A stretch of 64,000 bases of DNA, taken from the NCBI RefSeq assembly GCF_051622035.1, contig NC_135361.1, positions 29,629,205-29,693,204 of the forward strand. Reading direction: 5' to 3'. The position numbers and the translations under genes were made by a program. Shown here piece after piece: positions 39,826 through 52,523 of the stretch. Within the stretch, counting starts at the first letter, position 1. Each line of letters begins with the position of its first letter. This DNA comes from Arctopsyche grandis (Eukaryota; Arthropoda; Insecta; Trichoptera; Hydropsychidae). The notes beneath the pieces are model-generated. The model had not been told where the DNA came from, searched no databases, and worked only from the letters and a program-made list of their open reading frames with translations.

Positions 39826-42811
39826 TCTATCGCATTATTTATTTTTTAAAGTGTATTTGCACTTGTAATATGTGTTTTACTAGTAGCTTATATGTGAGAT
39901 ATTTTGCTTGTAGAGATATGTGTTACATTTACTAGTTGAATTGTATTTGATTGTGAATGCCAGTTGGAATTTATTACAACTTAAAATACACTTCGACTGT
40001 TATATATATATAAAAACATGAAATTCTTTAAAAACTCAGCACCTGTTTTATCAAGTAATACTCGGTCTTACAGCTAATATATGAAAATGTGACTCGATTA
40101 TATAAAAATAAAGTTCGTTTTGTTTTAGCTTGAGCATGTTGTTAAACTATTTAAAATAGGATGTGAAGCTAAATTTGTAAAGTTTGCCAATTTTATTCTA
40201 CGGCGCATTTTCCCATCCAATGCATAATATATAGTTTAGAATTTATGAAAGTCTTTAGCGTTGTTAATATTTTAGTAAGTTTACTCCTTTGGATACTGTA
40301 AAACGTTCCCGACTAAAAACTTTAATATTTATAGCTAACGTACATACACAAGTTTTGTATATATGTATTTTCGTTTTAAAATACGTCGAGAAAATTCGAA
40401 TTGATTTCGATTCGAACGAAATACAAATCAAACTTTATGCAGGGGTTTGTTTAACAATAACTCATATTGAATTTTAGATGTTCATCTCGAATGAAATTTC
40501 GGCCTCGAGAGGTCTTTGAGCTAAATGCCAGAATTCATTTCCCGGATGTTCTATTATATAATACATATTAAAAGGGTTACAAAAAGAATAATAATAATTT
40601 CGTATGATTGTTGGAAAAGTTGACAACGGACTTAGCGTTCAAACAATGGCCACTTTCATAAACAACGATCGCTTTCGTCTGAGGCAAAAGTTTTCTCTAA
40701 ATATTGTATCGGCCCGATGGTAAAAGTCTTTTTACCTCTTTTCCAAAAAGTTACCCGAAACAAAAGACTTGTCCCGGTTGTAGATTTCCTCTGGCTGTGA
40801 ACGCGCGAACAAATCTCGCAAACACGGAAAGTAATTATCCCTTCTTTTTAAACTCCAAATTGAGATGGAATTTCCCTACTTGCACAATACTAATTACATT
40901 AGTGACCGTAGCTGTATAATTAGCATTAGATGTCCTATAACAATTGTCAGTGTTTTTTGTACCAAACGCACCAAAATTTTCCTCGATTGATTTTAGCTAA
41001 CCTTTTTGAAGTGGAAGAGTAGGGATTGCAAAAATACTGAAATTTCCGATACCGATATTATCGAAATAAAAAAGAACGATACAGATATTACCGGTACTTT
41101 CGGTATTTTTTTAAGTAATTAATTTTTATTAACAAAAAAAACATTGATTCAGATATCCCGAGTACCACTTGCATGCCTCAACATGTTAATTAAACTAGTA
41201 ATAAATAAATAAAAAACTGAGCATATCAGAAAAACTGACTTAAGCTTATCATATATCCAATCATCGCTCACTGCAGATACAAACGAAGAGTCAACCATCA
41301 GCTGGAAAATTTGGGTGATATACAAATTCAAATATAAATCAACATTAGTAGTATATATATACTAATTAAATATTAATGTATGTTTATGTAAAATAACGAA
41401 ACAAATGAAAGAATAATAACGCCTTTACTTTTAATTTGAATCGTGCAGCTTTTGAACGCAGAATATTTTTCAACGTTTGATTGTGAAGGAAAAATTGTTA
41501 CTTTTTTAATTAAATCCATTAAAACATTATAAGAAAAATTTATTAAACTGAATGTTTATTATATTTTTAATAAATACAGAGTCTCATGGAACGTTCACTT
41601 CGACCATAACTTCATATTTAACTTTTTTTTCCAAATTTCTAGCAATTCGTTACTAAACCATAATTAATAAATATAATATAATAAATGATCAATATATGTA
41701 TATAAATACATATGTAGAAACAATAATATAGGTATGTACATATTAGCTAGTACCAACGATATAATTAAAATTTCTTATGAACTTATGAAACGTATTGTAA
41801 TAACAAATACTTAACTTAACAACTATTAAAGTATAATTTACATTACAATCTCGCTGTGGCTTCAAATTCAAACTATTCCAGATAAACTTTGGCCGTTCGA
41901 ATATTTAGATAAACAAAACTTGCTATTTAGAACACAATGATATTAAATCCACAAGGTTTACATAATTTGTAAAGTGGAGCATTTCGATTTCTAATTGCTT
42001 AACTTTTTTAAAACTATTTTTCTACCCCTTGACATTTCGACAAATTATTTTGGAAAAGAATTTATATGTAATTTTAAGTCATATCTTTCGTACTTCGAAT
42101 TTTAAGTGGTTTGATAGTATGTACATGAAACGAAGAACATGATTTCATTTTTAATTCAATTTATATAGTTATTTATTTTGTGCTCAAAGTACGCGATATA
42201 ATAATACAATAATATGTACTTAGAAACTCTTAAGGTTTAACTAACACTAATAACAATAACAATCAGAAATTCGGAAAGACTTTCCATTCGAAACAGAACT
42301 TATGCAAATTCAAACGTCAACCCCATCCTTTCTATTTTCAAATTTCAACCCCTTCGCGGACTACGCAGATTGGATAGATTCGAAATTATGGCCGAGTGTG
42401 TGAAACGCGGCGCCAAAAGTTTGGCAGTAAACGCGACGGTCTTAATATATACAAAACACGGCCAGAGCCTGGCGGAAGGGTCGTAAATTTTTTACAACCC
42501 CTCTCTCGTGCATTATCGGGCTGGGAGGGGTTGGAAAACCTCGGAAATGTCACACGGGGTGACATCTGCACGCCGATTGTTACGGCCCATAAACGGCTTT
42601 GTGACAAACGTTGCGCACACTTACGCCAGCGCATGTGTAAGCCGCTCTACTGTGGGTTTTCGCAAGGTGTTGATGCTGTCGTGTGGAAATTAGTGTCTTT
42701 GTATTTACATACATATGTATTAAATGTATTACGAATGCCTAGTGTTGTAAATTACAAGAAGAACTTTGATGAAAGCTTCAAGCCTTATTTTATTTGTACA
42801 TATGTACATAT
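39826..42811. other. Long intergenic stretch
   Basis: No supported gene. A hAT-like pattern (GGGATTGCAAAAATACTGAA, then CCGGTACTTTCGGTATTTTT) lies at about 41026-41115. A GC-richer patch at 42390-42680 has open frames on both strands without known motifs. Confidence 0.4.
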
Positions 42812-43009
42812 TGTTATGTACCTCGCTTATCAATGTAGTCGACTAAACAGTAGGGATAAGATACACCATTGATTTGTGGTACACATAATTTAATAAATAG
42901 CACCATTGATTTGTGGCACATCTAATTAAATAAGTAACACCATTGATTTATAGCACACCTCAAACACTGACTAACCAAAATTATACGACTATATTTATAT
43001 TTTTTATAT

Positions 43010-43918
43010 ATATACCAGGAAGGCTTTACAGGAAGACCCCAATGCGCCTTCCTGGACAATTAATTACAAACAAAGCAGAATTTTATTATTACATAAATTA
43101 CTGTATTTCCAGAAGCTGAAGAACACGAAATAACAATTAATTAATTAATTAATTTTAAGAATTAATCCATTGAGACATCTATGGATTAATAAATAAATAC
43201 AAAAGATTTGTAACAACAGGAAAGATGATTTTTGGAAATTTTGAGGAACCGTTTCAACAATGATGAGATAAAATTGGCAAACTCTGATAAGAAACGGTTG
43301 ATTTGGAGTCACAAATACACCCAAATCTAACCAGCAGTATTTATTTATTTTATTTTACATACATATTTTCACATACATATATACAAATATACCAGGAAGG
43401 CTTAACAGATAAACCCCAAATGCGCCTTTCTGGTCCACATAATTATTACATAGATACATGTAAATCTAAATATCTGACATATATGGTCAGTATATATATA
43501 TTACAAACATCGTATTAATACGATAAATAACGATGAATAACTTTCATGTAACAATACGAATTTTATATTCGATAAACAACCACAGAGACATCTATGGTGA
43601 GCAAAATGGCGAAACCTAAGATATAACAATAACTAAAGGTTCGCAACAGAAAATTGGGAAGGAAACGCCAATTTTACAGGAATCGTTTCAATGAAAATCA
43701 GAAAATTTGGCAAATTCTGATAAGAAACGATCGACCTAGACAAATCAAGGTCTGGCCAACAACGAGACTTAACGGGGAATCGAACTCGTAACATCAAGTA
43801 CGAAATAATTCAACATTCACCACTAGACCACGCTGCTGGTTATAGTATAGCGGATCGAACCCACTGATCACTTGGTGCTAAACATACACGCTACCATTAA
43901 GCCACACTGCTGGCTATA
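43010..43918 (-). mobile_element. SINE type A split by a second SINE
   Basis: 3' stem-loop through core at 43010-43340, tRNA head at about 43844-43918 (GGATCGAACCCACTGATCAC, ACCATTAAGCCACACTGC). The two parts join exactly when the insert and one AGTAT copy are removed. Confidence 0.88.
43341..43843 (-). mobile_element. SINE type D inserted in SINE type A
   Basis: Tail (AAAAT-type on the minus strand) at the left, stem-loop CCAGGAAGGCTTAACAG, core and head. Flanked by AGTAT at 43336-43340 and 43844-43848, a 5-bp target duplication within the head of the host SINE. Confidence 0.88.
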
Positions 43919-44284
43919 AACGCATTACTGCTAGAATTTAAGTTAGTCATCACCATCGAAACTCCGAGAGTAGCAGTCAACACATCAGCAGCAGAACAAA
44001 GTTAAAGCGAAACAGTTCTACGTATCTCATTTAAATTCTCCGTTCCATAATTAAATCTGTCGTTTTTCGAATATATCTACCAATAAGATAACGTTTTAAT
44101 AATAATAAAGAAATCTTGGTTAGTTAACCAAGTAGTTTTAAAAAAATAAAAATTATTTAATCTTTCATTAGAACGTGACAATATATACACATATATATTT
44201 CAGTTTAGGTATTCATTATTTAAGTGGCTAATCATCTTCTATATATGTACGTACATACATACATACATACATAAATGAAAGTTT

Positions 44285-44640
44285 GCATAGATTTTCGTGA
44301 TGCACAGTGTGGTGTGTACCCCTCACCACTGTAAATATAATTTCTCAACGTGTATGAAGTTACCATTTCATCTGGTAGACTATTCCAATTACTCTATTTA
44401 AAAAATAATAATCTATAATTAATTTATAAGAAATATTTATTTTGAGTCGGAGAGTAATAATTTTTTGATGAGTGTATTTGTAACATGTTAGGAGATTAAT
44501 CATAAGACATTTTTAGTGGATTTTATTTTTATTTTTGATTGATTAGATCGCCTCACAATCTTCTCGTCTCCAAGTGATTCATTCTTTACAATTTAATATC
44601 GTATGAAAGTGATTTAAGTCCTCAAGGCATTTTTTAAATA
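44285..44640 (-). pseudogene. Degenerate LINE C-terminus
   Basis: On the minus strand the segment near 44370 reads NWNSLPDEMVTS, the common C-terminal WNSLPDEVV motif of Jockey-type and related LINE ORFs. The sequence upstream is full of stops. Confidence 0.45.
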
Positions 44641-44671
44641 CTTCTTATAACCCGTATAACCCTTTTAAATA

Positions 44672-44885
44672 CATATTTGTGACTCCAAATCGATTGTTTC
44701 CTATCAGAGATTGCCAATTTTTCTGATTTCATTGTTGAAACGGTTCCTCCATTAAATTGGATAAAAACCATCCTATCTACCATGTCACCACTATTTGAGT
44801 ATGATTAATGTACAATAAAATGTATGTACAAGCTTACAATAAAATCATAGATGTCTCGTTAATGTCTTGTTAAAATCGATATTTT
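44672..44885 (+). mobile_element. SINE fragment (core)
   Basis: TTGTGACTCCAAATCGATTG, GAAACGGTTCCTCC and CCATGTCACCACTATTTGAG. Closest to the copy at 61919-62352. Confidence 0.7.
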
Positions 44886-45204
44886 CATAATACGTTATTT
44901 TATTTGGTATTTGATGGAAGAAGTACTTCTTTTTTAAAAAAAAATCTGACACGTTTTTCAATAAGCCAGGTAAAGAAAAAACCAAAATGAAAATGAGTAC
45001 TTAAAAAAAATCGCTTTGGATTGAAGGACTCTCATACAAAAACGTAAGAGCAATCTATACAACACTACATTTTTCGGCTAAGTATCATCAAATTTATATA
45101 TATATGAACCGTTATATGTAATTGAAAGTGGGATTAGTCGGCTTTCCTTCATTTCGAGAAATATCTCGCAAAACATTAAATATAATGTTTTGCGTTTGAT
45201 TTTG

Positions 45205-45482
45205 ATTTTTAAATGCTTTTTATTATTACAAAATTATGTTCACAATACATCTTATATCTAGTTTAATAGCTACTGATCTACTGATCATTTTCTAGTTTAC
45301 AATTTTGATTTAATTTAGCTATAAATCATAGTATCATATTATTCTAATGTAATGTGCGGCATAATAGGAAAAAGAGCTCAAAAACCTATTTAGAATTCTT
45401 ATAAATGCTCATAATACATCTAATACATAATATCAATTAAAGACTCTCTAAAGTCGATGATCTAAAGCAGATTGTGTTTAGG
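45205..45482. repeat. Dispersed repeat R, copy 2
   Basis: Homologous to 26520-26812 along its whole length. Confidence 0.8.
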
Positions 45483-46704
45483 TAAGTTTTGCGTTTAACA
45501 ATATTTAAAAATACCGGTGGCCTGTATTACATTTATTCTGCTTTTTCGAGATTCTGATCATATCAAATTAAAAGAAGTGATATCAATTTGTGAATCAAGT
45601 CAAAAAGAAATACTGTTTTTGGAACTGAAAATTGGACTTTCAAAAAAAAAACGGCTCATATGAACATTTTTCTGATAGCTTAGAACCCAGACGGGTTATG
45701 GAAAGGCCTTTACCTTTACCTTACCTTTGAATGAAAAGACTCTGATCCTCAGATTGAAACTTGAAACCCTTGACACTTAAATTGTATCGTATTTTTATTA
45801 AAAGTAAAAAAAAATGTAGAAAAAACCTTCGAAATAACTCGACGATATATAATACGCAAATCTATCACAAAATGAACACTCTTGAAATCGAATATTTGCT
45901 TTTGAACAAATTATACAATAATTTCTCACTACATAGTCAAGTAATGATGTTCATTGTAAAAAAAATATATTAGCGCTTGTGAGATAAATTGTGGGAGGGG
46001 AGGTTTCCACTCCATTGAAAAAAATTAAGGCAAAACGAAAAAGTTTTTAGATTTTTATCCAATTTCAACTCTTGGATGTTACAGTCTTTATCTATATTTA
46101 CGTTAATATCCACAAGAGCTAAATTCAAGAGACGTTTTTCCTAACAGGACACGAAACCAACATTTAATACTTGGTCCACGGACAACTAAGTTTCGCACGT
46201 ACTGTTTTGCTATCTGTCGTCCATTGTCCGACACAAAGTTGGATCAAAGTTTCCACATCCTTTGTGGCACTAAAGAGAGACAACCGAAATGGCTCAGTTG
46301 CACGATTGCTATTATTTCGGTCACTTTATGTTCCTGAAATGGACAATAGTCTCACTAATAGGCAAACTCAGCAATTAAAAGGTTACGAATGTTGTGCAAA
46401 AAAGGCTTGAACTGTGGCACGCGCGCGTTGAAGTGCTATATGTCTATTTCTGATATGGAAAACCTTGAATTTTATACAACAGCCGAAAATGTTCAAGTGT
46501 GAATACAAAATGCTGTGAAGTACAAACATCCATACCTTTGACTTTGTTTGCCAAATAGCTCGAGTGTTTGAATTAATTTGTCTTTTGAAGGGTTTTCCTC
46601 GATTTTCCTCCTGGAAATCAATTTTCAAGTGTTAATTTTCAAGACACTTCCACAATCATTGTACTTATAAGATGTGCTGTGAGTAGACGTTGATTGATTT
46701 TTAA
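45483..46704. other. Intergenic, no recognisable gene
   Basis: The overlapping frames at 46171-46628 show no family motif. Confidence 0.4.
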
Positions 46705-46893
46705 TTTTTAAATGCTTTTTATTATTACGAAATTATGTTCACAATACATCTTATATCGATTTTAATAGCTACTGATCTACTGATCATTTTCTATTTTACA
46801 ATTTTAATTTAATTTGGTTAGTAATCATAATATTACATTATTCTAATGTTAATGTACAGCATAATAGGAAAAATAGCTCAAAAACCTATTTAC
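46705..46893. repeat. Dispersed repeat R, copy 3
   Basis: Matches the first ~190 bp of the other two copies, then breaks off. Confidence 0.8.
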
Positions 46894-47694
46894 AATTGCG
46901 TAGATGTTAATGATTATATGTACACATATACAAAAAAAAATTGTTATAATAATAAATAATAAATGCTATACATTTTTTGTATTATTTCTATCACAGTATA
47001 ATCTGTATTACTTATTCTTAAGTAATTTTATGAACATTTTTAACATGTTACCAGGTATAGAGACACTTTGGAGCAACCTGTTAAGAGGGCTGTATACCCG
47101 AAACCTTAATTTTGTTGCCGTTCCTTTCATCGATATATATATTGAGGGAATGCGACAGTATACATATATCAATATATATATATATATATATATATATTGA
47201 GTGAATGCGACAGATGCGCTTCGACCAGATAATACGTATTTTAAATCGACAAAATCAAGGTTTTGTATTCTCCTATTTTCTCCTCCAAAACTAGACCAAT
47301 TTAAAAAAAAAATCATCATCGTTATGAAAAAGATATTTTCTGTGCATCTATCGGCGTATTTTTTTTTAAATCGACCGTTAACTAAGCACGCTGGACTCTT
47401 TTCGTGGGTGTAAAAAAGAGGCGATTTTATAGATGTTTGGCGGCTCCTAACTCCTATAAAAAATAACTTATCAAAAAAGTAAAACAATAGATGCATCTCA
47501 ATGGTGAATATCCATAGCATATTAAAAAATAATTTCTCTAGTGCCATAATTGAGGAAGGGAGAAGTGTAATACGTTTGTATGGACAAGGCGCTGGTGTCC
47601 AGCCTTCTTTAGTCACTGTGGTATAAATTTAATATGAAATAAATAAATAAAAATATATATTTTCATAAATTGAATATATACACTCGCCTTTACA
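46894..47694. other. Intergenic; (TA)n flanked by a direct repeat, and a LINE-like tail
   Basis: TATATTGAGGGAATGCGACAG near 47138 and TATATTGAGTGAATGCGACAG near 47192 flank a short (TA)n. CTTTAGTCACTGTGG...(AAAT)n at about 47608-47655 looks like a retroposon tail. No intact gene. Confidence 0.4.
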
Positions 47695-48038
47695 GATCGA
47701 CAATTGCACTAATACATCTACAATACGATCAATATACTAGCATTATACAATGCGAATTCATACAAACATCATCCACAGTGAAACTTTTGAAGCATTTTTT
47801 TATACAAATTGGCGAACCTCAAGACGCTGAATAACTCGAGATATGCAAAAGAGATTGGAATGGAGATACCAATTCAAAGGAGTCCTTTCAACGAAAATCA
47901 GAAAAATTGGCAAACTTTGATAGGAAACTAGCAACCTGGAGTCACAAACCAAGGTTTGGCCAGCAGCTACTAGTGGGAATCGCACCGTGACCACTCTGAT
48001 CGAAATCATAATATGCTAACTAATACAAACTGCTGGTT
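47695..48038 (-). mobile_element. SINE (type B/D-like), lacking 3' stem-loop
   Basis: Core GTCCTTTCAACGAAAATCAG, GGCAAACTTTGATAGGAAAC, and a tRNA-like head at the right (GGGAATCGCACCGTGACCAC, ending TGCTGGTTA). Confidence 0.7.
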
Positions 48039-48740
48039 ATATACAAATGTACCATTTCAATTTAGCAGACGTACGTTTGTAAATAGTTCTAGATATGTTT
48101 CCTCTCAATTAAAAACAATTTGGAATTCAACACTACTTTAAATAAATAAAAGCTCTTCCGTATGAAATAATTAATTAAAATATACATCAACATTTCTAAT
48201 AGTAACAAAAAGTTTCCTTGTATACTTCGACATATATAGGTACATATACGTTCGTAGACGCCATATAAAAATTACTAAAAAGAAAGTACAAGTGTACATT
48301 ACACGTCTAAAACGGGATTTTGCGGTAAAACGGGAACAATGTCTGAGGCGATAACCGTTGACCCGCTAAAAAGGCAATAAATGTACCTAAACTAACGGTT
48401 AACTTTAACTTTCAAGATAACAATTACGTTTAAGCGCACCGTTACTAAACCTACACACATTATTATACAAAGAACGGAACGATTTAGACGATCCTTTTTC
48501 CCATCACAATTATTAAAACGACCCCCCCCCCACCCCCTCCTCCCTTAAAGACAATTTGAATATCTTCCGAGAAATTAGACCATTATTACATCCATTTAAC
48601 TGGAGTAAAAATCGCTTTGTAAAGTCTACATCTGCATATACAGATAAGTACAAATTCAAATTATACACATATACATTCATACATATACATGTATTTTTCT
48701 TGCCTACTGCCTAACTAACTGGACGAGGAGTAAGTTCATT
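48039..48740. other. Intergenic; poly-C run
   Basis: ACCCCCCCCCCACCCCCTCC at about 48521-48541, with G-quadruplex potential on the minus strand. No gene. Confidence 0.5.
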
Positions 48741-50190
48741 TTATTTATTTATGTAGTAGCAAATTGCTGATTAATATGTAACAAATAACAAAAGTAATAA
48801 CTAAAATTATAACTATAATATAACACAATTGACAAAACTATAATTAGTAGCCATAACATAATATAATATAATGCCAAACATTGCATTGATTAAACTTATT
48901 CAATTACCACAGAGGTATCTACAATTAGGGTCTACGTGACGAGCCAGAATGTTAAATTACAGAAAACACAAATATCGGAAGGCAAAGATCGAAAATCGAA
49001 AGATCTTAAGTCGAAAGATCAAAAAAAAAAGGTGCATGGTAAACGGTACATACTCACGTACATACATACTTACTTAATTTGCGCGAGCAGGGTACAACAA
49101 GAACAAGAGGAACAGGCTTTTCCTCCCGTATTCTGCGCGCGCACATTAATACGGGAGGAAAAGCCTGTTCCTCTTGTTCCTGTTGTATCCTGCTCACGCA
49201 AATTAAGTGAGTATGTACGTGAGTATGTACCGTTTACCATGCCTCCTTTTTTGTCTTTCGACTTAAGATCTTCCGATTTTCGATCTTTGCCTTCCGATAT
49301 TTGCGTTTTTTGTAATTTAACATTCTGGCTCGTCACGGAGACCGCTACAATTAACACCCTTCAAGAAAGCACCAATGTTATTACCACCTCTAATGCCCTC
49401 AGAAAGGGCATTATAAATTTGAACACCTGTGTGGAAAACAACTGCAGATTCTAATGTCCAACCATTTCAATTCATCTAACATACTTCTAACTTTCTTACG
49501 TTTCCTCAGATTCAAAATTGCACGCAATGCCCTATTCTGTACTTTCTGCAGTTTACCAATGCACAATCCACTAAATAGATTAAACACTGTTGCGCAATAT
49601 AACATATAAAATATGAGGCCGTACAATACAATTCTATGTTAATATTTTACTTTTTATACTTAATAAATTTCTTAACCTACAAAGTATAGCAACTTTTTTT
49701 GATATTTCTTTAATAATATAATCTGTCTGCACCTTAAAACTTAATTTACAATCCAAATAAATGCCTAAATATTTGATATTATCTATTACTTCTACCACTC
49801 TCCCATTCATAATCACATTTCTCACAATGATTTCATTTTTCATCCACATCATCTTAGTCTTACTTAAATTCACTTTCAGTTTATTCTCGCATAACCAATC
49901 ACTTACATAATGTGATTATTTACATAAAATATCACTCATGACTTGCACATCATCACCTACCATATAAACTAACGTATCATCCATATGAACTTTATATACA
50001 TCAAATACTTTCACTAAATTATTAATATATAAAATAAACAACAGAGGCCCTAATTTAGAACCCTGTGGTACTTCATATAAAATAATCAAGTTTTTAGAAA
50101 CTCTTTCATTTTGTCTTCTATTATCCAGATAACATTCAAACCAACTTAATACTTTCCCACCCAATCCTAACTTACTTCATTTCTCTATCA
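48741..50190 (-). pseudogene. Non-LTR retrotransposon reverse transcriptase, degenerate
   Basis: 5'-truncated and frameshifted RT on the minus strand. At 50164-49916, GKVLSWFECYLDNRRQ and VPQGSKLGPLLFILYINNL, then a catalytic box reading MDDT instead of (Y/F)ADD. At 49873-49634, NIKYLGIYLDCKLSF. At 49626-49411, KLQKVQNRALRAILNLRKR. These need at least two frame changes. The 3' part is split by the foldback element at 48928-49344; the left remainder (48741-48927) is probably its 3' end. Confidence 0.75.
48928..49344. mobile_element. Foldback element, 417 bp, with 9-bp target duplication
   Basis: Two arms of about 200 bp (48928-49132 and 49148-49344) are near-perfect inverted repeats around a 15-nt loop CTGCGCGCGCACATT. 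Terminal sequence GGGTCTACGTGACGAGCC pairs with the complement CGGTCTCCGTGACGAGCC. CTACAATTA occurs at 48919-48927 and 49345-49353. The long frames on both strands here are mirror readings of the arms, not genes. Confidence 0.9.
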
Positions 50191-51944
50191 ATCATGAGAA
50201 AATTAATTCCCATAGACTCCAGTGAGAAGATCAAATCTCTCCAGAATCCAGATTATCCAAAATGGGCACACAGTCGTGCTCTATCTATCTATTTACAAAT
50301 GCAAACGGTGTCGCACAATGGTACACGTACTGCAGTCATCGTCGTCAATTACACTGACGTACTCCGGTTTAATCACGTCCGTGTATTTACCAATGTTATT
50401 GCTTGCCACTTTTGCATAGGTGTGTAAATTTGATAATTTTATCGTAAACGAATAGCAATTATTGTTGATAGCAGATATCCACATACATAAAATATGAATA
50501 ACCCTCGTTTCGTACGAGAAATTTGATAGCATGATCTGAATTTTACTCACGGACGTAAAATAAGCATTTAAAATACCAAAATTATTGTGTCTATAGCTAT
50601 TTGTATAACATAAATATAATTACAATAGTTGTTATTATAATACCATATACAATAAATAAAAAAAAACATTTAAAATTAGTGTACATACATATTTTTTTCC
50701 AAATGACCTACTTTTCTACGAGCTCTCATAATATGGTTCATAACTGTAAATCATTCTGCATAATACGGCCACATTTCTTTTCATGATATACAGAATAAAA
50801 TTGTGATTTGTAGAGTTGAAATAAATTGTTGATAAGAAAAGCAATTCGTTAGCAATAACCGTTCTTAGCTTGAAAAAATGCCAAAGATACTTGTGTTTCC
50901 TGTAAATATAAGTACGAATGAGCTATACCTATTATTTTGATATTAAAAATCGTAAAATTTTTTAAAACATACATATTTTACATTTATGTATGTTATTTAA
51001 TATAAAAGGTTATATGAACATTAGCGTGGTCTTGCTTTGTTTTTTTTACTTTATTAATAGAGAATTAATTTAAAAATTATGTCTCAAGCCTAAAATTGGC
51101 TGATTTTTCATATTTTTAAATACCAAAAAAACTTATATACATACATATGTACATATATTGAAAATATTTATAAAAACAGAATCACAAATCGCATTTTTAT
51201 TGTTCATACTTCAGCACACATCTTTCTCATTATGCAATGCTTAACGTATTCCTATCGCACAGTCAATATTATTTAACAACGGTATAAATTGTCATATTCC
51301 TTCTACGCGTTAACATTTTCTTCCAGAATATTTTGAAATATATATTGTATCGTTCAACGATGTTTTTATTTTTTTCGGCATTGAAATATTCATAGAGCCT
51401 TCATCTGAGAATGGTATCTGGGTACGGGTTTAAATTTAATTAAAAACGACGACGACACTCTCCTCCGTTCGTAAACTTTTCCATTTGGAGAGTGAAGTTT
51501 TTCCTCGGTTCAATTCCAAATTTATTAATGAATTTTCAAACAATCGAATCCGGCGTAAGGAGACAGCAATAAATCTCAACAGATGTTCTTTCGCTTAGTA
51601 TTCTTTCTTCCTACCATCGAATTATATATATTTTTTTGGAACAATTTACGCACTTCACTATCGTACTTACGTATATTTCTTCCATAGAATAGTGCCAACT
51701 TTGAACTTTCAGTTCACTTATTCTTTAAGATATAAATCTGCCAAAAAAAGATATAAATTGAATTCAAAATATATATTTCATAGTATAATAAATAACATTA
51801 CACATCGAAATGAAAATAATCTTATATTAAATATTTTTTTACGAAATTTAGATTGTTATAGCTTATATTTTTACATGATATTTCCCTGCACTGTCTGACA
51901 TTGACACTTCAAAATTTCATAAAAACAACTATAACTGTAAATAC
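50191..51944. other. Intergenic, no recognisable gene
   Basis: AT-rich. Frames at 50194-50550 overlap on both strands without motifs. Confidence 0.4.
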
Positions 51945-52519
51945 TGTAACGTAGGAACACTACAAAGAGTATCTGCTGTCTAAGTGCATTCAGTTATGAG
52001 CGATGAAGACCCCCAAATTGGCCTAACGGGACTCAGTAAGTACCCGCTAGAATTCTCAGAACCCGGGCGAGAGCGTGATACTCAGTTAAAACTGTACGTG
52101 CCTAGACAATATATACATAAATGGATCGGGGAGGTTGTAGTGAGCAACTTGTCGAGACTTCTTAATATCGACCATGAAGATATTGTAACGTAGGAACACG
52201 AGAGAGAGAGTGTTCGCTGTCTAAGTGCATTCGGGGGGGGTAACAATGGTGACCCCCCCAAATTGGCCCAACAGGTCTCAGTAACTGGCCGCTAGAGTTC
52301 TCAGAACCCGAAAACATGAGGGCGCGACAATAGATACATAAACGGATCGGGGAAGCTGTGGTGAGCAGCTTGTCCTTTATAAGGAGGTACATACATACGC
52401 TATATCACGATTATTCTGGAGCGATCGCTGGTTACGTGTGGACCTCCTGAATCGTTCAATAAATGCTGTGAAGCGACTTAAGCCTTTCATTTGGATCCTG
52501 AACTCGCCCCTAAGCAACA
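51945..52519 (+). mobile_element. Collapsed LTR element: partial plus complete LTR
   Basis: TGTAACGTAGGAACAC starts at 51945 and again at 52184. The first copy loses homology after GAGCAACTTGTC near 52155; the second runs to CAACA at 52519. ATAC lies at 51941-51944 and 52520-52523. Same family as the solo LTRs at 14369 and 38411. Confidence 0.82.
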
Positions 52520-52523
52520 ATAC

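Larger units (their letters stand above)
42812..44180 (+). mobile_element. Solo LTR-like element Z, copy 2, interrupted by nested SINEs
   Basis: Starts TGTTATGTACC and ends AACGTGACA, with ATAT at 42808-42811 and 44181-44184. Without the SINE insert (about 43010-43918) it is about 460 bp. Contains repeated CACCATTGATTTGTGG units and AATAAAG near its end. Confidence 0.65.

Noticed and set aside
41026..41115. hAT terminal repeat
   Set aside because: Pattern GGGATTGCAAAAATACTGAA is suggestive but no partner end or target duplication was found, so it is only mentioned in the region note.
42396..42872. 158-codon plus frame in a GC-richer patch
   Set aside because: Overlapping open frames on both strands and no recognisable domain; runs into microsatellite and the LTR.
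48936..49454. Two 95-172 codon frames with SQNVKLQKTQISEGKDRKS on both strands
   Set aside because: They are the same sequence read from the two arms of the foldback element.
52216..52267. Rho-independent terminator-like G/C hairpin
   Set aside because: Not meaningful in eukaryotic DNA; explained as homopolymer growth within an LTR.
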